Source: CAISCU01 sp943361925
GTDB lineage: Bacteria; Bacteroidota; Bacteroidia; UKL13-3
Length of the DNA stretch: 64,000 bases
Assembly: GCA_943361925.1 (NCBI GenBank)
Contig: CALRIT020000004.1
Coordinates: 124,001 to 188,000, forward strand
Direction of reading: 5' to 3'
A program made the position numbers and the translations under genes. Positions within the stretch are counted from its first letter, which is position 1, and every line of letters begins with the position of its first letter. Below the pieces are notes generated by a model, which was not told where the DNA came from, made no database searches, and saw only the letters and a program-made list of their open reading frames with translations. This document shows positions 51,977 to 61,560 of the stretch, in pieces.

Positions 51977-53506
51977 ATGATGGAAGAAAAAGTACTTATT
52001 ATTGATTTTGGGTCTCAATACACCCAATTAATTGCTAGAAGATTACGTGAATTGAATGTTTATTCTGAAATTCACCCTTGCACTCACCTACCCGAATTAG
52101 ATGATTCAACTAAAGCTGTAATTTTAAGTGGAAGTCCTTATAGTGTTAGTGATGGAATTTTACCATCCATAGACTTAAGCGTTTACAGAGGAAAACTGCC
52201 ATTATTAGGAGTTTGTTATGGAGCACAATACATGGCTCAATCAAACGGTGGCTTCGTGGTTCCTTCAAAAATCAGAGAATATGGAAGAGCATTATTAACT
52301 GAAATTCACGAATCTGTTTTATTTGAAGATGTTGATAAAAATAGTCAGGTTTGGATGAGTCACGGAGATACTATTCAAGATATTCCAGCAAATTTTCAAA
52401 TAATTGCCAGTACTGAAAGTGTAAAATGTGCTGCTTTTAAAATTGAAGGTGAAAATACTTACGGAATTCAATTTCACCCTGAGGTAACTCATAGCACAGA
52501 TGGAAAAACCATTTTGCACAATTTTATATCTAAGGTAGCAAAATTGTCCCAAAACTGGAATCCTGCTCATTTCATAGAAACTACTACAAATGAATTACAA
52601 CAAAAACTTGGAAATGATAAAGTAATTCTGGGTTTATCTGGAGGAGTAGATTCTTCAGTTGCAGCTATTTTGTTAAAAAATGCAATTGGTTCAAATCTTA
52701 CCGGAATTTTTATTGATAATGGACTTCTTCGCAAAGATGAATTTGAACAAGTACTTCATGCCTATAAAAACATGGGCTTAAACGTGATAGGAGTTGATGC
52801 AAAAGAAAGATTCATTAGCGAATTAAAAGGAGTTTCAGACCCGGAACAAAAAAGAAAAATCATTGGAAGAGTTTTCATTGAAGTTTTTGATGATGAAGCA
52901 ACTAAATTAACAGGAATTAAATGGTTAGCTCAAGGAACAATTTACCCTGATGTAATAGAAAGTGTGAGTGTTAAAGGACCATCAGCTACAATTAAATCGC
53001 ATCATAATGTAGGTGGATTGCCTGAAAAAATGAATCTAAAAATAGTTGAACCTTTAAGAATGCTATTTAAAGATGAAGTGAGAAATGTTGGAGCGGCATT
53101 GGGAATAGATCCGATAATTCTTGGTCGCCATCCTTTTCCGGGACCAGGCTTAGCTATTAGAATTTTAGGAGATATAACCCATGAAAAAATCAGAATTCTA
53201 CAAGAAGCTGATCACATTTTTATTTCGGAGTTAAAATCAAAAAATCATTACCAAAATGTTTGGCAGGCTGGAACTATCTTTTTACCAGTTCAATCTGTTG
53301 GTGTGATGGGTGATGAAAGAACCTATGAACATGTGGTATGTTTAAGAGCAGTAACTTCAGTTGATGGAATGACGGCTGATTTTTGTCACCTACCCCACGA
53401 TTTCTTGGGTCATGTAGCTAATAGAATTATTAATGAAGTTAAAGGAATAAACCGAGTTGTATATGATATCAGTTCTAAACCACCAGCAACTATTGAGTGG
53501 GAATAA
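51977..53506 (+). CDS. guaA: GMP synthase (glutamine-hydrolysing)
   Basis: A 509-residue enzyme turning XMP into GMP. The glutaminase half (about 5-190) has catalytic Cys in GVCYGAQ and His-x-Glu in FHPEV; the ATP-pyrophosphatase half has LSGGVDSSVAA (about 225) and the C-terminal dimerisation part with RHPFPGPGLAIRI and a final KPPATIEWE. Start at 51977 or the ATG one codon later. The downstream periplasmic-binding-like gene overlaps its end. Confidence 0.97.
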   Translation: MMEEKVLIIDFGSQYTQLIARRLRELNVYSEIHPCTHLPELDDSTKAVILSGSPYSVSDGILPSIDLSVYRGKLPLLGVCYGAQYMAQSNGGFVVPSKIREYGRALLTEIHESVLFEDVDKNSQVWMSHGDTIQDIPANFQIIASTESVKCAAFKIEGENTYGIQFHPEVTHSTDGKTILHNFISKVAKLSQNWNPAHFIETTTNELQQKLGNDKVILGLSGGVDSSVAAILLKNAIGSNLTGIFIDNGLLRKDEFEQVLHAYKNMGLNVIGVDAKERFISELKGVSDPEQKRKIIGRVFIEVFDDEATKLTGIKWLAQGTIYPDVIESVSVKGPSATIKSHHNVGGLPEKMNLKIVEPLRMLFKDEVRNVGAALGIDPIILGRHPFPGPGLAIRILGDITHEKIRILQEADHIFISELKSKNHYQNVWQAGTIFLPVQSVGVMGDERTYEHVVCLRAVTSVDGMTADFCHLPHDFLGHVANRIINEVKGINRVVYDISSKPPATIEWE

Positions 53507-54656
53507 AATCCTAAATTCAATAAAAATATTTGTTTTACTTTCATTATTAGGCTCAAATTCATTTGCTGCTGATAAAAAACAGTACACTACTGATACTATT
53601 CAGGTTGCTGTAATTATGCCATTTTGCAGCAAAGATTTATTAAATAATCCCAATAGTGAAAAAGCCATTTTAGGAAATGCATGCAGAGAATACTATCAAG
53701 GACTTGAAATTGGTCTTGATAGCATAAGAAATTTAGGGATTCCGGTAAATGTTTGTATTTATGATACCAAGAATGATTCTAATACATTCAAACAAATATT
53801 GAAAAAAAACCAGGTTTTAAATGCTGATATCATTTTCGGACCAGTTGTATCTGAGGCCCAAAAAATGATGGCAAATTATTCCTCACAGGCAAAAATTTAT
53901 CATGTATCACCTTTACTTACAATGACAAAAAGTAAAGTTGATGACCCATACTTAATAAGTGTGAATCCTGATTTGGATAATTATGCTGATATATTTTTAG
54001 AGCAATTAAAAATAAATGGAGAAGATAAAGCCAATATTATAATTCTATATGGTAAAGGAAAAAATGAAAAGGTAATTAGCAATAGAATGCTGGCTTTAAA
54101 AAGTAAATATCCTCAATTCAATATCAAATCAATGGAATTGGCTAGATACAATGAATTCAAAAATCACTTCTCTTTAGGTAAAAGTCATCATGTAATTATT
54201 GATTCAGATAATGAATATTTGGTAAATGGAGCTTTGAGAATGCTGTCTGATTCTAACCAATTTACTGATATTTATGTTTATGGTAATAAAAAGTGGTTGA
54301 ATTTTAAAAATATCAATGCCCAAATTTGGAGTCGATTAAATACAAAAATAATTACTCCAAACTATATGGATTCTGAATCTCCAATAGGAAAGTTATTTAT
54401 CCAACAATATTTTGAGAGATATGCCTGCGAACCAAATGAATTTGCAGTTTCAGGTTATGATCAGGTTGTTTATTTTTTAATTCATCTAGCTGAGAATAAA
54501 GGTGAAATTATTCCTGACAACTTCAATAGTCGTCAAAAACTAATAGGAGGAACATTTCAAATTAGGAAAAAACCAAATGGCAAAGGATATCAGAACTCGA
54601 AACTAAACATGATAGGTTTTGATTCTGAATATCGAATTATAAATGCCGGATATTAG
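53493..54656 (+). CDS. Exported type 1 periplasmic-binding-fold protein
   Basis: About 387 residues from a TTG at 53493, which gives a good signal peptide (SIKIFVLLSLLGSNSFAAD); a longer frame starts at 53457. The mature part has a two-lobed alternating pattern of a type 1 periplasmic-binding protein: IQVAVIMPFC start, FGPVVSEAQKMMANYSSQAKIYHVSPLLT (first lobe, split here at about 110-138), and SGYDQVVYFLIHLAE near the end. This resembles the LppC/LpoA or branched-chain-amino-acid receptor group; the ligand is unknown. It overlaps guaA by 14 bases. Confidence 0.6.
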   Translation: MSGNKILNSIKIFVLLSLLGSNSFAADKKQYTTDTIQVAVIMPFCSKDLLNNPNSEKAILGNACREYYQGLEIGLDSIRNLGIPVNVCIYDTKNDSNTFKQILKKNQVLNADIIFGPVVSEAQKMMANYSSQAKIYHVSPLLTMTKSKVDDPYLISVNPDLDNYADIFLEQLKINGEDKANIIILYGKGKNEKVISNRMLALKSKYPQFNIKSMELARYNEFKNHFSLGKSHHVIIDSDNEYLVNGALRMLSDSNQFTDIYVYGNKKWLNFKNINAQIWSRLNTKIITPNYMDSESPIGKLFIQQYFERYACEPNEFAVSGYDQVVYFLIHLAENKGEIIPDNFNSRQKLIGGTFQIRKKPNGKGYQNSKLNMIGFDSEYRIINAGY

Positions 54657-54781
54657 TTAAAACAAAAGAAGCAATTCGGGTTGAATTTTGGTGAAGTAAA
54701 TAAGAAATATTCTAATTGATATTCCATCTTTTACTAAAGAAAACTATAGCTAAATCAAAGATATTCAATAGATAAAGTAGA

Positions 54782-54832
54782 TTTATAACAAGAAAGGCTG
54801 CAAAATTATTTTGCAGCCTTTCTTGTTATAAA
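54782..54832. terminator. Very long perfect bidirectional terminator
   Basis: Arms at 54782-54805 and 54809-54832 are perfect 24-base reverse complements around a 3-base loop. The GC-rich core (AAGGCTGCA) sits in an AT-rich stem. It lies between the convergent binding-protein and pit genes. Confidence 0.9.
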
Positions 54833-54843
54833 TTAGTTCTGAA

Positions 54844-56247
54844 TTATAAAATTGTTCTGAACAATAAAAACAATAAACCCGACATAATAATACTAAATGG
54901 AAGGGTTAATAACCATGCAAGAGCAATCGTTTTTATGGTTTTAGTTTGAAGATTTTTTATTCCTTTACTGGCAACCATACTACCTGCGATACCTGAAGAC
55001 AATACATGAGTAGTACTTACAGGTAATCCAAGCCAGGTTGAGAAACCAATTGTACTAGCCGCAACAATTTCTGCACTAGCTCCCTGCGCATATGTTAAAT
55101 GCTGTTTACCAATTTTTTCACCGATTGTAGTTACAATGCGTTTCCAGCCTACTAAGGTTCCTAATCCCAAACTCAAAGAAATCATTAAGATTACCCAATT
55201 TGGAGCATATTCTGTTATTGATTTTACCTTTTCTGTTGAATTCTTAAGCTTCTCTTTACTATTTTCACTCAAATTAACATTCTTACTTTCAAGTAACTTT
55301 TTCACAGCTTTACCCATTAAAAGTAAATCTTTTCTAATATCGAATTTACTTTCATGTGACAAATCAAGGAAAGAAGCTTGATTTGTTAATTTTGATTCAA
55401 AATCACCAAGGTATTTATTAGCTTTTTGAAGCTCAAAAGCCTCATCAGCAGTTAAAGCTGTACTATCAATTTTATATAAAATAGAATGCATTGAAGCAAG
55501 TTCTCCTTTAATTTCTGAAGGATTTCGTTTTAAATCTAAAGTAAAATGTGCAGGAACAATTGCAATTAGAATTAACATTACCAAGCCAACACCTTTTTGT
55601 CCATCATTAGAACCATGTGAAAAACTAACTCCGGTGCAGGTTAAAAGCAGAATTAATCTAATCCAAAACGGAGGAGGAGCATTTGTAGCAGGTTCTCGAA
55701 AAATCACCTTAGATTTTATCGACTGCCTCATGATATACATGAGCAAAATTGCAAAACTGAATCCTAAAAGAGGCGATAAAAACAAACTTAAACCGATATC
55801 GCTTGCTTTTCCCCAGTTTACATAAGAAGCATTTGCATCTGTTCCTATAAAAGAATATGCCAAACCAACGCCTAAAATTGAACCAATTAAAGTATGTGAG
55901 CTGGAACTAGGAATTCCAAAATACCAAGTCCCTAAATTCCAAATGATTGCAGTTAACAATAGTGCTGCAATTAAAGCAACGTTGTGATAAATATTGGTAT
56001 CAAGAAGAACTTCATTTGGAAGTAAATTAGTTATACCCATGGCAACAGCAATTCCCCCTGCAAAAACCCCAATAGCATTCCAAATGCCGCTCCAAACCAC
56101 AGCAAACCAAGGTTTTAGGGAATTAGTGTAGATGACTGTTGCAACAGCATTCGCCGTATCATGAAATCCATTGATAAATTCAAAAATTACCGCTGCCAAC
56201 AAACACAGCAATAAAAGGATTGTAATAGGAGTATCTAAACCAAACAT
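54844..56247 (-). CDS. pit: Low-affinity inorganic phosphate transporter (Pit family), copy 1
   Basis: A 467-residue inner-membrane transporter. The two repeated Pit halves are visible: GFHDTANAVATVIYTNSL (about 27-44) and FSHGSNDGQKGVGLVML, plus the paired SSSSHTLIGSILG and GLPVSTTHVLSSGIAGSM. A central cytosolic insert (about 225-325) is charged and helical. No PhoU-like gene is adjacent, unlike the copy at 59426-60820, so the two may differ in control. No clear promoter seen in its upstream region. Confidence 0.94.
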   Translation of the reverse strand: MFGLDTPITILLLLCLLAAVIFEFINGFHDTANAVATVIYTNSLKPWFAVVWSGIWNAIGVFAGGIAVAMGITNLLPNEVLLDTNIYHNVALIAALLLTAIIWNLGTWYFGIPSSSSHTLIGSILGVGLAYSFIGTDANASYVNWGKASDIGLSLFLSPLLGFSFAILLMYIMRQSIKSKVIFREPATNAPPPFWIRLILLLTCTGVSFSHGSNDGQKGVGLVMLILIAIVPAHFTLDLKRNPSEIKGELASMHSILYKIDSTALTADEAFELQKANKYLGDFESKLTNQASFLDLSHESKFDIRKDLLLMGKAVKKLLESKNVNLSENSKEKLKNSTEKVKSITEYAPNWVILMISLSLGLGTLVGWKRIVTTIGEKIGKQHLTYAQGASAEIVAASTIGFSTWLGLPVSTTHVLSSGIAGSMVASKGIKNLQTKTIKTIALAWLLTLPFSIIMSGLLFLLFRTIL

Positions 56248-56373
56248 AGGTATTTACTTACCGCAATTATACCCTTGCTAATAAGATTTCCAATATTAAG
56301 TAATTTTAAACAAATTGTTAGGCATCATAAAATCCTTTTATCAAAAAGCATTTCAATAGAATAAATAATGTTT

Positions 56374-56381
56374 TACTTTCG
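56374..56381 (+). promoter_or_regulatory. Putative -7 element of the S46 peptidase gene
   Basis: TACTTTCG, one base from TAnnTTTG, 20 bases before the ATG at 56402. Confidence 0.35.
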
Positions 56382-56401
56382 TCGCTTCAATCATTCTAAA
56401 T

Positions 56402-58555
56402 ATGAAAAAAATTTACTCTTTGTTATTTCTTATGAGTTTTGTGCTTTTAAACACAGTAAAAGCAGATGAAGGAATGTGGATTCCACTCTTATTAAAGAAA
56501 TACAATTATGAACAAATGAAGGCCAAAGGCCTAAAACTAACTGCTGAACAATTGTATGATGTAAACAATAGTTCTATGAAAGATGCAATTGTATGGTTCA
56601 ATGGTGGCTGTACAGGTGAAATTATTTCTAAAGAAGGTTTAGTTTTAACAAATCACCATTGTGGATATGATGCAATCGCTTCATTATCAACTAAAGAAGA
56701 TAATATTTTAGATAATGGTTTTTGGGCTAAAAATAAAGGTGAAGAAAGAGCGAAACCAGGAATGTGGGTTTCAATTGTTCAAAAAATTGAAGATGTAAGT
56801 GATAAAGTTTTAGCAGAATTAAAAGATGTTGAAGAAAAAAACAGACCTGCTAAACTTCAGGAAATTTTCAAAAAATTAAGCAATGAAGCTACAAAAGGCA
56901 CTCATTATGAAGCACAAGTGAGAGAAATGTTTAAAGGAAATGCCTATTATCTTTTCACTTTTGAAAAATTCACTGATATCAGATTAGTTGGAACTCCTCC
57001 TCAATCTGTTGGAAAATTTGGTGGTGATGCCGACAACTGGATGTGGCCTAGACATACAGGTGATTTTAGCATGTTTAGAATTTATGCTAATAAAGAAAAT
57101 AAACCTGCTGCTTATTCTACAGCAAATGTTCCTTATCAGCCAAAACATCATTTACCAGTTAATATAAAAGGTATTAAAGAAGGAGATTTCGCTATGATTA
57201 TGGGATTCCCTGGAAGAACAAATCGTTATGAATTCTCTCAAGGAATAGATTTAGCCATCGAAAAAGTAAATCCTACTATTGTAAATTTAAGAGATATCAG
57301 ACTTAAAGCATGGAAAGAAGTAATGGATAAAAGTGTAAGCGATAGACTTTTGCTTTCAGCCGACTATGCGCAGGTTGCTAACTATTGGAAATATTTTATT
57401 GGTCAAACTGAGCAAATGAAACGTTTGAAAGTTTACGAATACAAAAAGAACATGGAATCTAATTTTGCGAAATTTGCAAATGGAAAATCTGAGTATCAAA
57501 ACGTTTTAAACAATGTTGACAAGGCTTATGCTGATTATAAACCATATGCACTTCAAAGAACTTACCTTATTGAAGGTATTTTAGGAGTAAGCATGAATGG
57601 AATTGCATCAAGTTTATTTCCTTATGCAAATGCCTTAAAAGAAAATAGTGATACTGCTGCAATTGTAAAGAAAGCACTTGCTGGTTCACAAGCAGCAACT
57701 GAAGAAGCTTATGCTGCATTTTTCCCTAAAGCTGATGAGAAAATCCTTGCTCAAATTTTAGAAATGTATTATAACAACATTCCTGCCGACCAACATCCGG
57801 CAATTATGGCTAAAATTTTAAAATCAAAAGGAAAATCCAATTCTGAGAAATTCAGAACATATGCTGCAATGGTTTTCGCAAAAAGTATTTTTAGAACAAA
57901 AGAAACTTATGAAGAATTCATTAAGAATCCGAGTCTTAAAAAACTTAAGTCAGATCCATGTTATGCTTTAGTTGATGGTTTTTATGGTAACTATTTAACA
58001 AATTTTAAACCTAAAGTTGATGCATTCGCTGCAGCTATAGGTCCTGAAGGAAGAGCGTATATCAAAGGTTTAATGGAAATGATGCCTGAAAAAACTTTCT
58101 ATCCTGATGCAAATTCATCTTTAAGATTAACTTATGGACAAGTTCAGGCTTACGATCCTAAAGATGCCGTTCATTTTGAATATTATACCACGCTTGATGG
58201 TGTGATGGAAAAATACAATCCAGCTGATTTTGAATTTAATGCGCCTCAAAAATTGATCGATTTATATAATGCGAAAGATTTTGGTCAGTATAAAATGGCA
58301 AATGGTAAATTACCTGTAGCTTTTATTACAAATAATGATATTACTGGTGGTAATAGTGGAAGTCCGGTAATTGATGGTGAAGGTCAATTGATTGGATTAG
58401 CTTTCGATGGCAACTGGGAAGCAATGAGTGGTGATATCGTATTTGATGAAAAATACAAAAGAACTATCAATGTTGATATTCGATACGTTTTATTTTTAAT
58501 TGATAAATTAGGTGGAGCTCCACATATTGTTGGAGAAATGAGTCTAATTAAATAA
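56402..58555 (+). CDS. S46 family dipeptidyl-peptidase (DPP7-like)
   Basis: A 717-residue exported serine peptidase with signal peptide (LLFLMSFVLLNTVKA). The chymotrypsin-like site is complete: His in LTNHHCGYDA (His85/86) and Ser652 in GGNSGSPV, with an Asp in the intervening helical/beta region (GGDADNWMWPRHTGDF). The position 18 residues after the Ser is Gly670 (FDGNWE); in this family Gly goes with hydrophobic P1 preference (DPP7), Arg with acidic (DPP11). It cuts dipeptides from peptide N-termini in the periplasm, feeding amino acids to the cell alongside the M20 dipeptidase. Family residue rules are from memory. Confidence 0.93.
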   Translation: MKKIYSLLFLMSFVLLNTVKADEGMWIPLLLKKYNYEQMKAKGLKLTAEQLYDVNNSSMKDAIVWFNGGCTGEIISKEGLVLTNHHCGYDAIASLSTKEDNILDNGFWAKNKGEERAKPGMWVSIVQKIEDVSDKVLAELKDVEEKNRPAKLQEIFKKLSNEATKGTHYEAQVREMFKGNAYYLFTFEKFTDIRLVGTPPQSVGKFGGDADNWMWPRHTGDFSMFRIYANKENKPAAYSTANVPYQPKHHLPVNIKGIKEGDFAMIMGFPGRTNRYEFSQGIDLAIEKVNPTIVNLRDIRLKAWKEVMDKSVSDRLLLSADYAQVANYWKYFIGQTEQMKRLKVYEYKKNMESNFAKFANGKSEYQNVLNNVDKAYADYKPYALQRTYLIEGILGVSMNGIASSLFPYANALKENSDTAAIVKKALAGSQAATEEAYAAFFPKADEKILAQILEMYYNNIPADQHPAIMAKILKSKGKSNSEKFRTYAAMVFAKSIFRTKETYEEFIKNPSLKKLKSDPCYALVDGFYGNYLTNFKPKVDAFAAAIGPEGRAYIKGLMEMMPEKTFYPDANSSLRLTYGQVQAYDPKDAVHFEYYTTLDGVMEKYNPADFEFNAPQKLIDLYNAKDFGQYKMANGKLPVAFITNNDITGGNSGSPVIDGEGQLIGLAFDGNWEAMSGDIVFDEKYKRTINVDIRYVLFLIDKLGGAPHIVGEMSLIK

Positions 58556-58574
58556 AAAATATATTTATAAAAAG

Positions 58575-58607
58575 ACGGCTAGTTCAAATTTGAGCTAGCC
58601 GTTTTTG
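58575..58607 (+). terminator. Intrinsic terminator after the S46 peptidase
   Basis: ACGGCTAG...CTAGCCGT stem extending with one G-T pair through TTCAAA/TTTGAG, followed by a T run. Just past the peptidase stop. Confidence 0.88.
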
Positions 58608-58743
58608 TTTGTATAAATTGTCCATCATCTGCTAATTCGTCTTATGTATTTGAATTAGAATATTTTAAGATGAAAAAAAATAAATTGTAGAAATAAGTAT
58701 CATTAAGCAATGATTAATCTAATGTTAATTAGAGGTAAATATT

Positions 58744-58751
58744 TATTTTCG
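58744..58751 (+). promoter_or_regulatory. Putative -7 element of the DUF47-pit operon
   Basis: TATTTTCG, one base from TAnnTTTG, 16 bases before the ATG at 58768. Confidence 0.35.
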
Positions 58752-58767
58752 CAGCGAAAAAAAACTC

Positions 58768-59415
58768 ATGACATTTAATTCAATCATTCAGTTCTTTACG
58801 CCAAAGGACAAAATATTCTATTCCTTATTCGAAGAAGTTGCAATCAATGTTGCAGAAATGGGGAAGCTAATGAAAGAAGTAGTAGCAGAACCAGATTTTG
58901 ATAAAAGAGCTGTGATAATTAAAAAAGTTGAAGATTTAGAGCATCATAATGACAATTTAACCCATCAGATTTTCACTGAATTAGGCAAGAATTTTATAAC
59001 GCCATTTGATAGAGAGGATATTCATTATTTGGCTACATCCTTAGATGATATTTGCGATTATATTTATGCATCATCAAAAAAAATAAATTTATACAAAATA
59101 AATACCAATGATATCGGCATGCAAAAAATGGCTGATATCATAGTTTTAGGAGCTGATGCAATTAAAACAGCTGTTCTTGAATTAAGAAACATGAAGAACA
59201 TGCGTAATATTACTGATGCGATTGTTAAAGTAAACAGTTTTGAAAATCAAGCTGATGACTTATTTGATTTATCAATTGAGAAATTATTTGATACAGAAAC
59301 TGACATCAAAACATTAATTAAAAAGCGTGAGATTTATCAAATCATGGAAATTGTAACTGATAAATTTGAAGATGCAGCTAATGTTATTGAAACAATCGTA
59401 GTGAAATACGCATAA
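58768..59415 (+). CDS. DUF47 / PhoU-like regulator of Pit
   Basis: A 215-residue all-helical protein of the DUF47 (PhoU-like) family, which accompanies Pit transporters. Seen: the starting hydrophobic FFTPKDKIFYSLFEEVA, metal-binding-like E/D/H residues in KKVEDLEHHNDNLTHQIF, and the conserved TPFDREDIHYLATSLDDICDYIY (here split at residue 75-97). The pit gene follows after 10 bases. It probably controls phosphate uptake by its partner. Confidence 0.93.
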   Translation: MTFNSIIQFFTPKDKIFYSLFEEVAINVAEMGKLMKEVVAEPDFDKRAVIIKKVEDLEHHNDNLTHQIFTELGKNFITPFDREDIHYLATSLDDICDYIYASSKKINLYKINTNDIGMQKMADIIVLGADAIKTAVLELRNMKNMRNITDAIVKVNSFENQADDLFDLSIEKLFDTETDIKTLIKKREIYQIMEIVTDKFEDAANVIETIVVKYA

Positions 59416-59425
59416 ACTCTTTACT

Positions 59426-60820
59426 ATGAGTTATTTAGTTATTATTATCATTCTTGCATTAGTATTTGATTATATCAATGGCTTCCACGATGCAGCAAAT
59501 TCAATCGCAACCATTGTTTCAACAAAAGTTTTAACTCCATTTCAAGCAGTAGTTTGGGCTGCATTTTTTAACTTTGTAGCATTCTTTATATTTAAAGATC
59601 ATGCTGTTGCAAACACAATTGGAAAAACTGTTCACAAAGAATTTATTACCCTTGATGTAATTTTTGCCGGTTTAATTGCAGCAATTGCATGGAATTTAAT
59701 CACTTGGTGGTATGGAATTCCATCGTCATCATCTCATACCTTAATTGGAGGATTTGCAGGGGCAGCAATTTCGCACGCCTATATTACTCAAGGATTTACT
59801 GCATTCAGTTCCATTGTAGAAATGGAAAAAATCACCAAAACTGTACTTTTTATTTTTATTGCTCCTTTAATGGGAATGCTCATATCAATGGTTATTACCT
59901 TAGTAACTATTGTAAGTAATACTTGGAAAAGAATTGCTCTTATTTTGATTGCTGCGGTTGGAACCTGGTTTTTATTCGACAAACTTGAGCAAAATAAATT
60001 GCATGATAACCTTGAAAAGTTCTATGGAATTGATAAAATGAAAAAAGAAGTTTCAAAAGATCCTTCATTAACATTTAAACTTGATTCATTAAAAACATTA
60101 AGTAATGCTGCAGCACCTTTATTAGCAGAATATAATTCAATTAAAGGAGAAGGTATTGCTGAAAAAGTAAGAGCAGAATTAAAACAGGATGTGGATGTAA
60201 AAAAAATGGCAAAAGACCTTAATAAAGCTGATAATTCATTCATTGTAAATGGGTTGATGTTAGCTATTTTAATCTTTATCATAGTTTATATTTATGTTGA
60301 AAAAATAAAAACGCCAACTGCTTACAAAATGGCCAACATGTTTAAAAAATTGCAGCTTTTATCTTCAGCAGCATTTAGTATTGGCCATGGGGGAAATGAT
60401 GCTCAGAAAGTAATGGGAATTATTGCTGCTGCTTTAATTGCAAATGGCGATATAACAGATTTCAAACAAATGCCTGACTGGGTTCCATTAGCTTGTTATG
60501 CAGCAATAGGATTTGGAACCATGAGTGGTGGTTGGAAAATTGTAAAAACAATGGGAACCAAAATCACCAAAGTTACTCCTTTGGAAGGAGTAAGTGCTGA
60601 AACTTCAGGAGCAATTACTTTATTCATGACCGAACAAATGGGAATTCCTGTAAGTACAACCCATACAATAACTGGTTCCATCATTGGAGTTGGAGCTACA
60701 AAACGACTATCTGCAGTTAGATGGGGAGTTACAGTTAATTTACTTTGGGCCTGGATTTTAACAATTCCTGTTAGTGCTGTAATTGCAGGTATTACTTATT
60801 ATATTGTACATTTATTTTAA
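59426..60820 (+). CDS. pit: Inorganic phosphate transporter (Pit family), copy 2
   Basis: A 464-residue inner-membrane transporter with the repeated Pit motifs GFHDAANSIATIVSTKVL (about 20-37) and SIGHGGNDAQKVMGI (about 317-331), plus SSSSHTLIGGFAG and GIPVSTTHTITGSIIG. The central insert (about 190-280) is charged and helical. It lies 10 bases after the DUF47 gene, and the DUF4920 lipoprotein follows 1 base after its stop. The window thus has two Pit copies differing in partners. Confidence 0.95.
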   Translation: MSYLVIIIILALVFDYINGFHDAANSIATIVSTKVLTPFQAVVWAAFFNFVAFFIFKDHAVANTIGKTVHKEFITLDVIFAGLIAAIAWNLITWWYGIPSSSSHTLIGGFAGAAISHAYITQGFTAFSSIVEMEKITKTVLFIFIAPLMGMLISMVITLVTIVSNTWKRIALILIAAVGTWFLFDKLEQNKLHDNLEKFYGIDKMKKEVSKDPSLTFKLDSLKTLSNAAAPLLAEYNSIKGEGIAEKVRAELKQDVDVKKMAKDLNKADNSFIVNGLMLAILIFIIVYIYVEKIKTPTAYKMANMFKKLQLLSSAAFSIGHGGNDAQKVMGIIAAALIANGDITDFKQMPDWVPLACYAAIGFGTMSGGWKIVKTMGTKITKVTPLEGVSAETSGAITLFMTEQMGIPVSTTHTITGSIIGVGATKRLSAVRWGVTVNLLWAWILTIPVSAVIAGITYYIVHLF

Positions 60821-60821
60821 A

Positions 60822-61217
60822 ATGAATAAATCCTTAATATATATCACCATTCTCTGTTTTGGTCTTGTTACATTTTTTGTTTCATGTAATGGGAATTCAA
60901 GAAGTTCAATTCCTAAAACTGGTAGTTTTGGAGAACAAGTTGATTTAAATTCTACTTTTTTAAATCCAGGAGATACACAGAATTTAGGACAAACTTTGTT
61001 TACAGGAGAAATTGTAAATTATTGCAAAGGAGAAGGATGTTGGTTAAGTCTTAAAAACGAAAATGGTAAACCTATTTTAGTTGAAATAAAAGACAAACAG
61101 TTTGTTTTACCCTTAGATATAAATGGCTCTAATGCATTTATTAAAGGAGAACTTCAATATCTACAAGCAGAAAAGTATGATTTTAAAATCATAGCAAGTG
61201 GAATTACAATAAAATAA
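60822..61217 (+). CDS. DUF4920-like lipoprotein
   Basis: About 131 residues from the ATG at 60822, one base after the pit stop; a longer frame from 60783 overlaps pit. Lipoprotein signal with lipobox FFVSC (Cys22 region). The small beta domain contains LFTGEIVNYCKGEGCWLSL, the Cys-x4-Cys-Trp pattern of DUF4920, and VLPLDINGSNAFIKGEL. Function unknown; the two Cys could bind metal. Probably co-transcribed with DUF47-pit. Confidence 0.78.
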   Translation: MNKSLIYITILCFGLVTFFVSCNGNSRSSIPKTGSFGEQVDLNSTFLNPGDTQNLGQTLFTGEIVNYCKGEGCWLSLKNENGKPILVEIKDKQFVLPLDINGSNAFIKGELQYLQAEKYDFKIIASGITIK

Positions 61218-61246
61218 AAAAAGGGCTGAAAATTCAGCCCTTTTTT
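61216..61246. terminator. Bidirectional terminator
   Basis: AAAAAGGGCTGAA pairs with TTCAGCCCTTTTTT around a short loop, between the convergent DUF4920 and anti-sigma-like genes. Confidence 0.92.
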
Positions 61247-61247
61247 C

Positions 61248-61493
61248 TTAAGCTCTTGCAACTAACTCAATATTATTGAGTTTGCGAGCATGCTCCATAA
61301 TTATTTCGATACTTGATTCAGAAGGTTCAGTTTCAAGTTCATCCAACATTTTAATTGTTTGTTTGAACTCTAAAAAACGTTTCTGAAGTTGCGGATTCAC
61401 CTGAAGTTCAGCATCCATTGCGGATTTTTCTTCAGCATCCATTTCGTCATAAATGTAAAGGAGCAATTGGTTTTCAGAGTAATTTTCACTCAT
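61248..61493 (-). CDS. Small putative anti-sigma factor (no zinc site, no membrane helix)
   Basis: An 81-residue acidic helical protein. Its N-terminal part (NQLLLYIYDEMDAEEKSAMD) has the L-x-x-Y-x-x-x-E-M/L-x-x-x-E pattern of the sigma-binding domain of anti-sigma factors, but there is no Cys/His zinc site and no membrane helix, and the protein stops where most family members would begin their transmembrane part. It starts 67 bases after the ECF sigma gene and is very likely co-transcribed, so a soluble sigma-binding regulator is the best guess. Confidence 0.65.
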   Translation of the reverse strand: MSENYSENQLLLYIYDEMDAEEKSAMDAELQVNPQLQKRFLEFKQTIKMLDELETEPSESSIEIIMEHARKLNNIELVARA

Positions 61494-61560
61494 AAGCTTT
61501 TTATTCGTTACGCTAAGTTAACGTATTGAATTGAAAAATATTTTATGAGTTTAAAAAAAA

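Noticed and set aside
59689..59919. Frames on either strand inside pit, pyc, the C25 peptidase and the kinase genes
   Set aside because: They are shadows of genes with strong domain evidence in the main frame.
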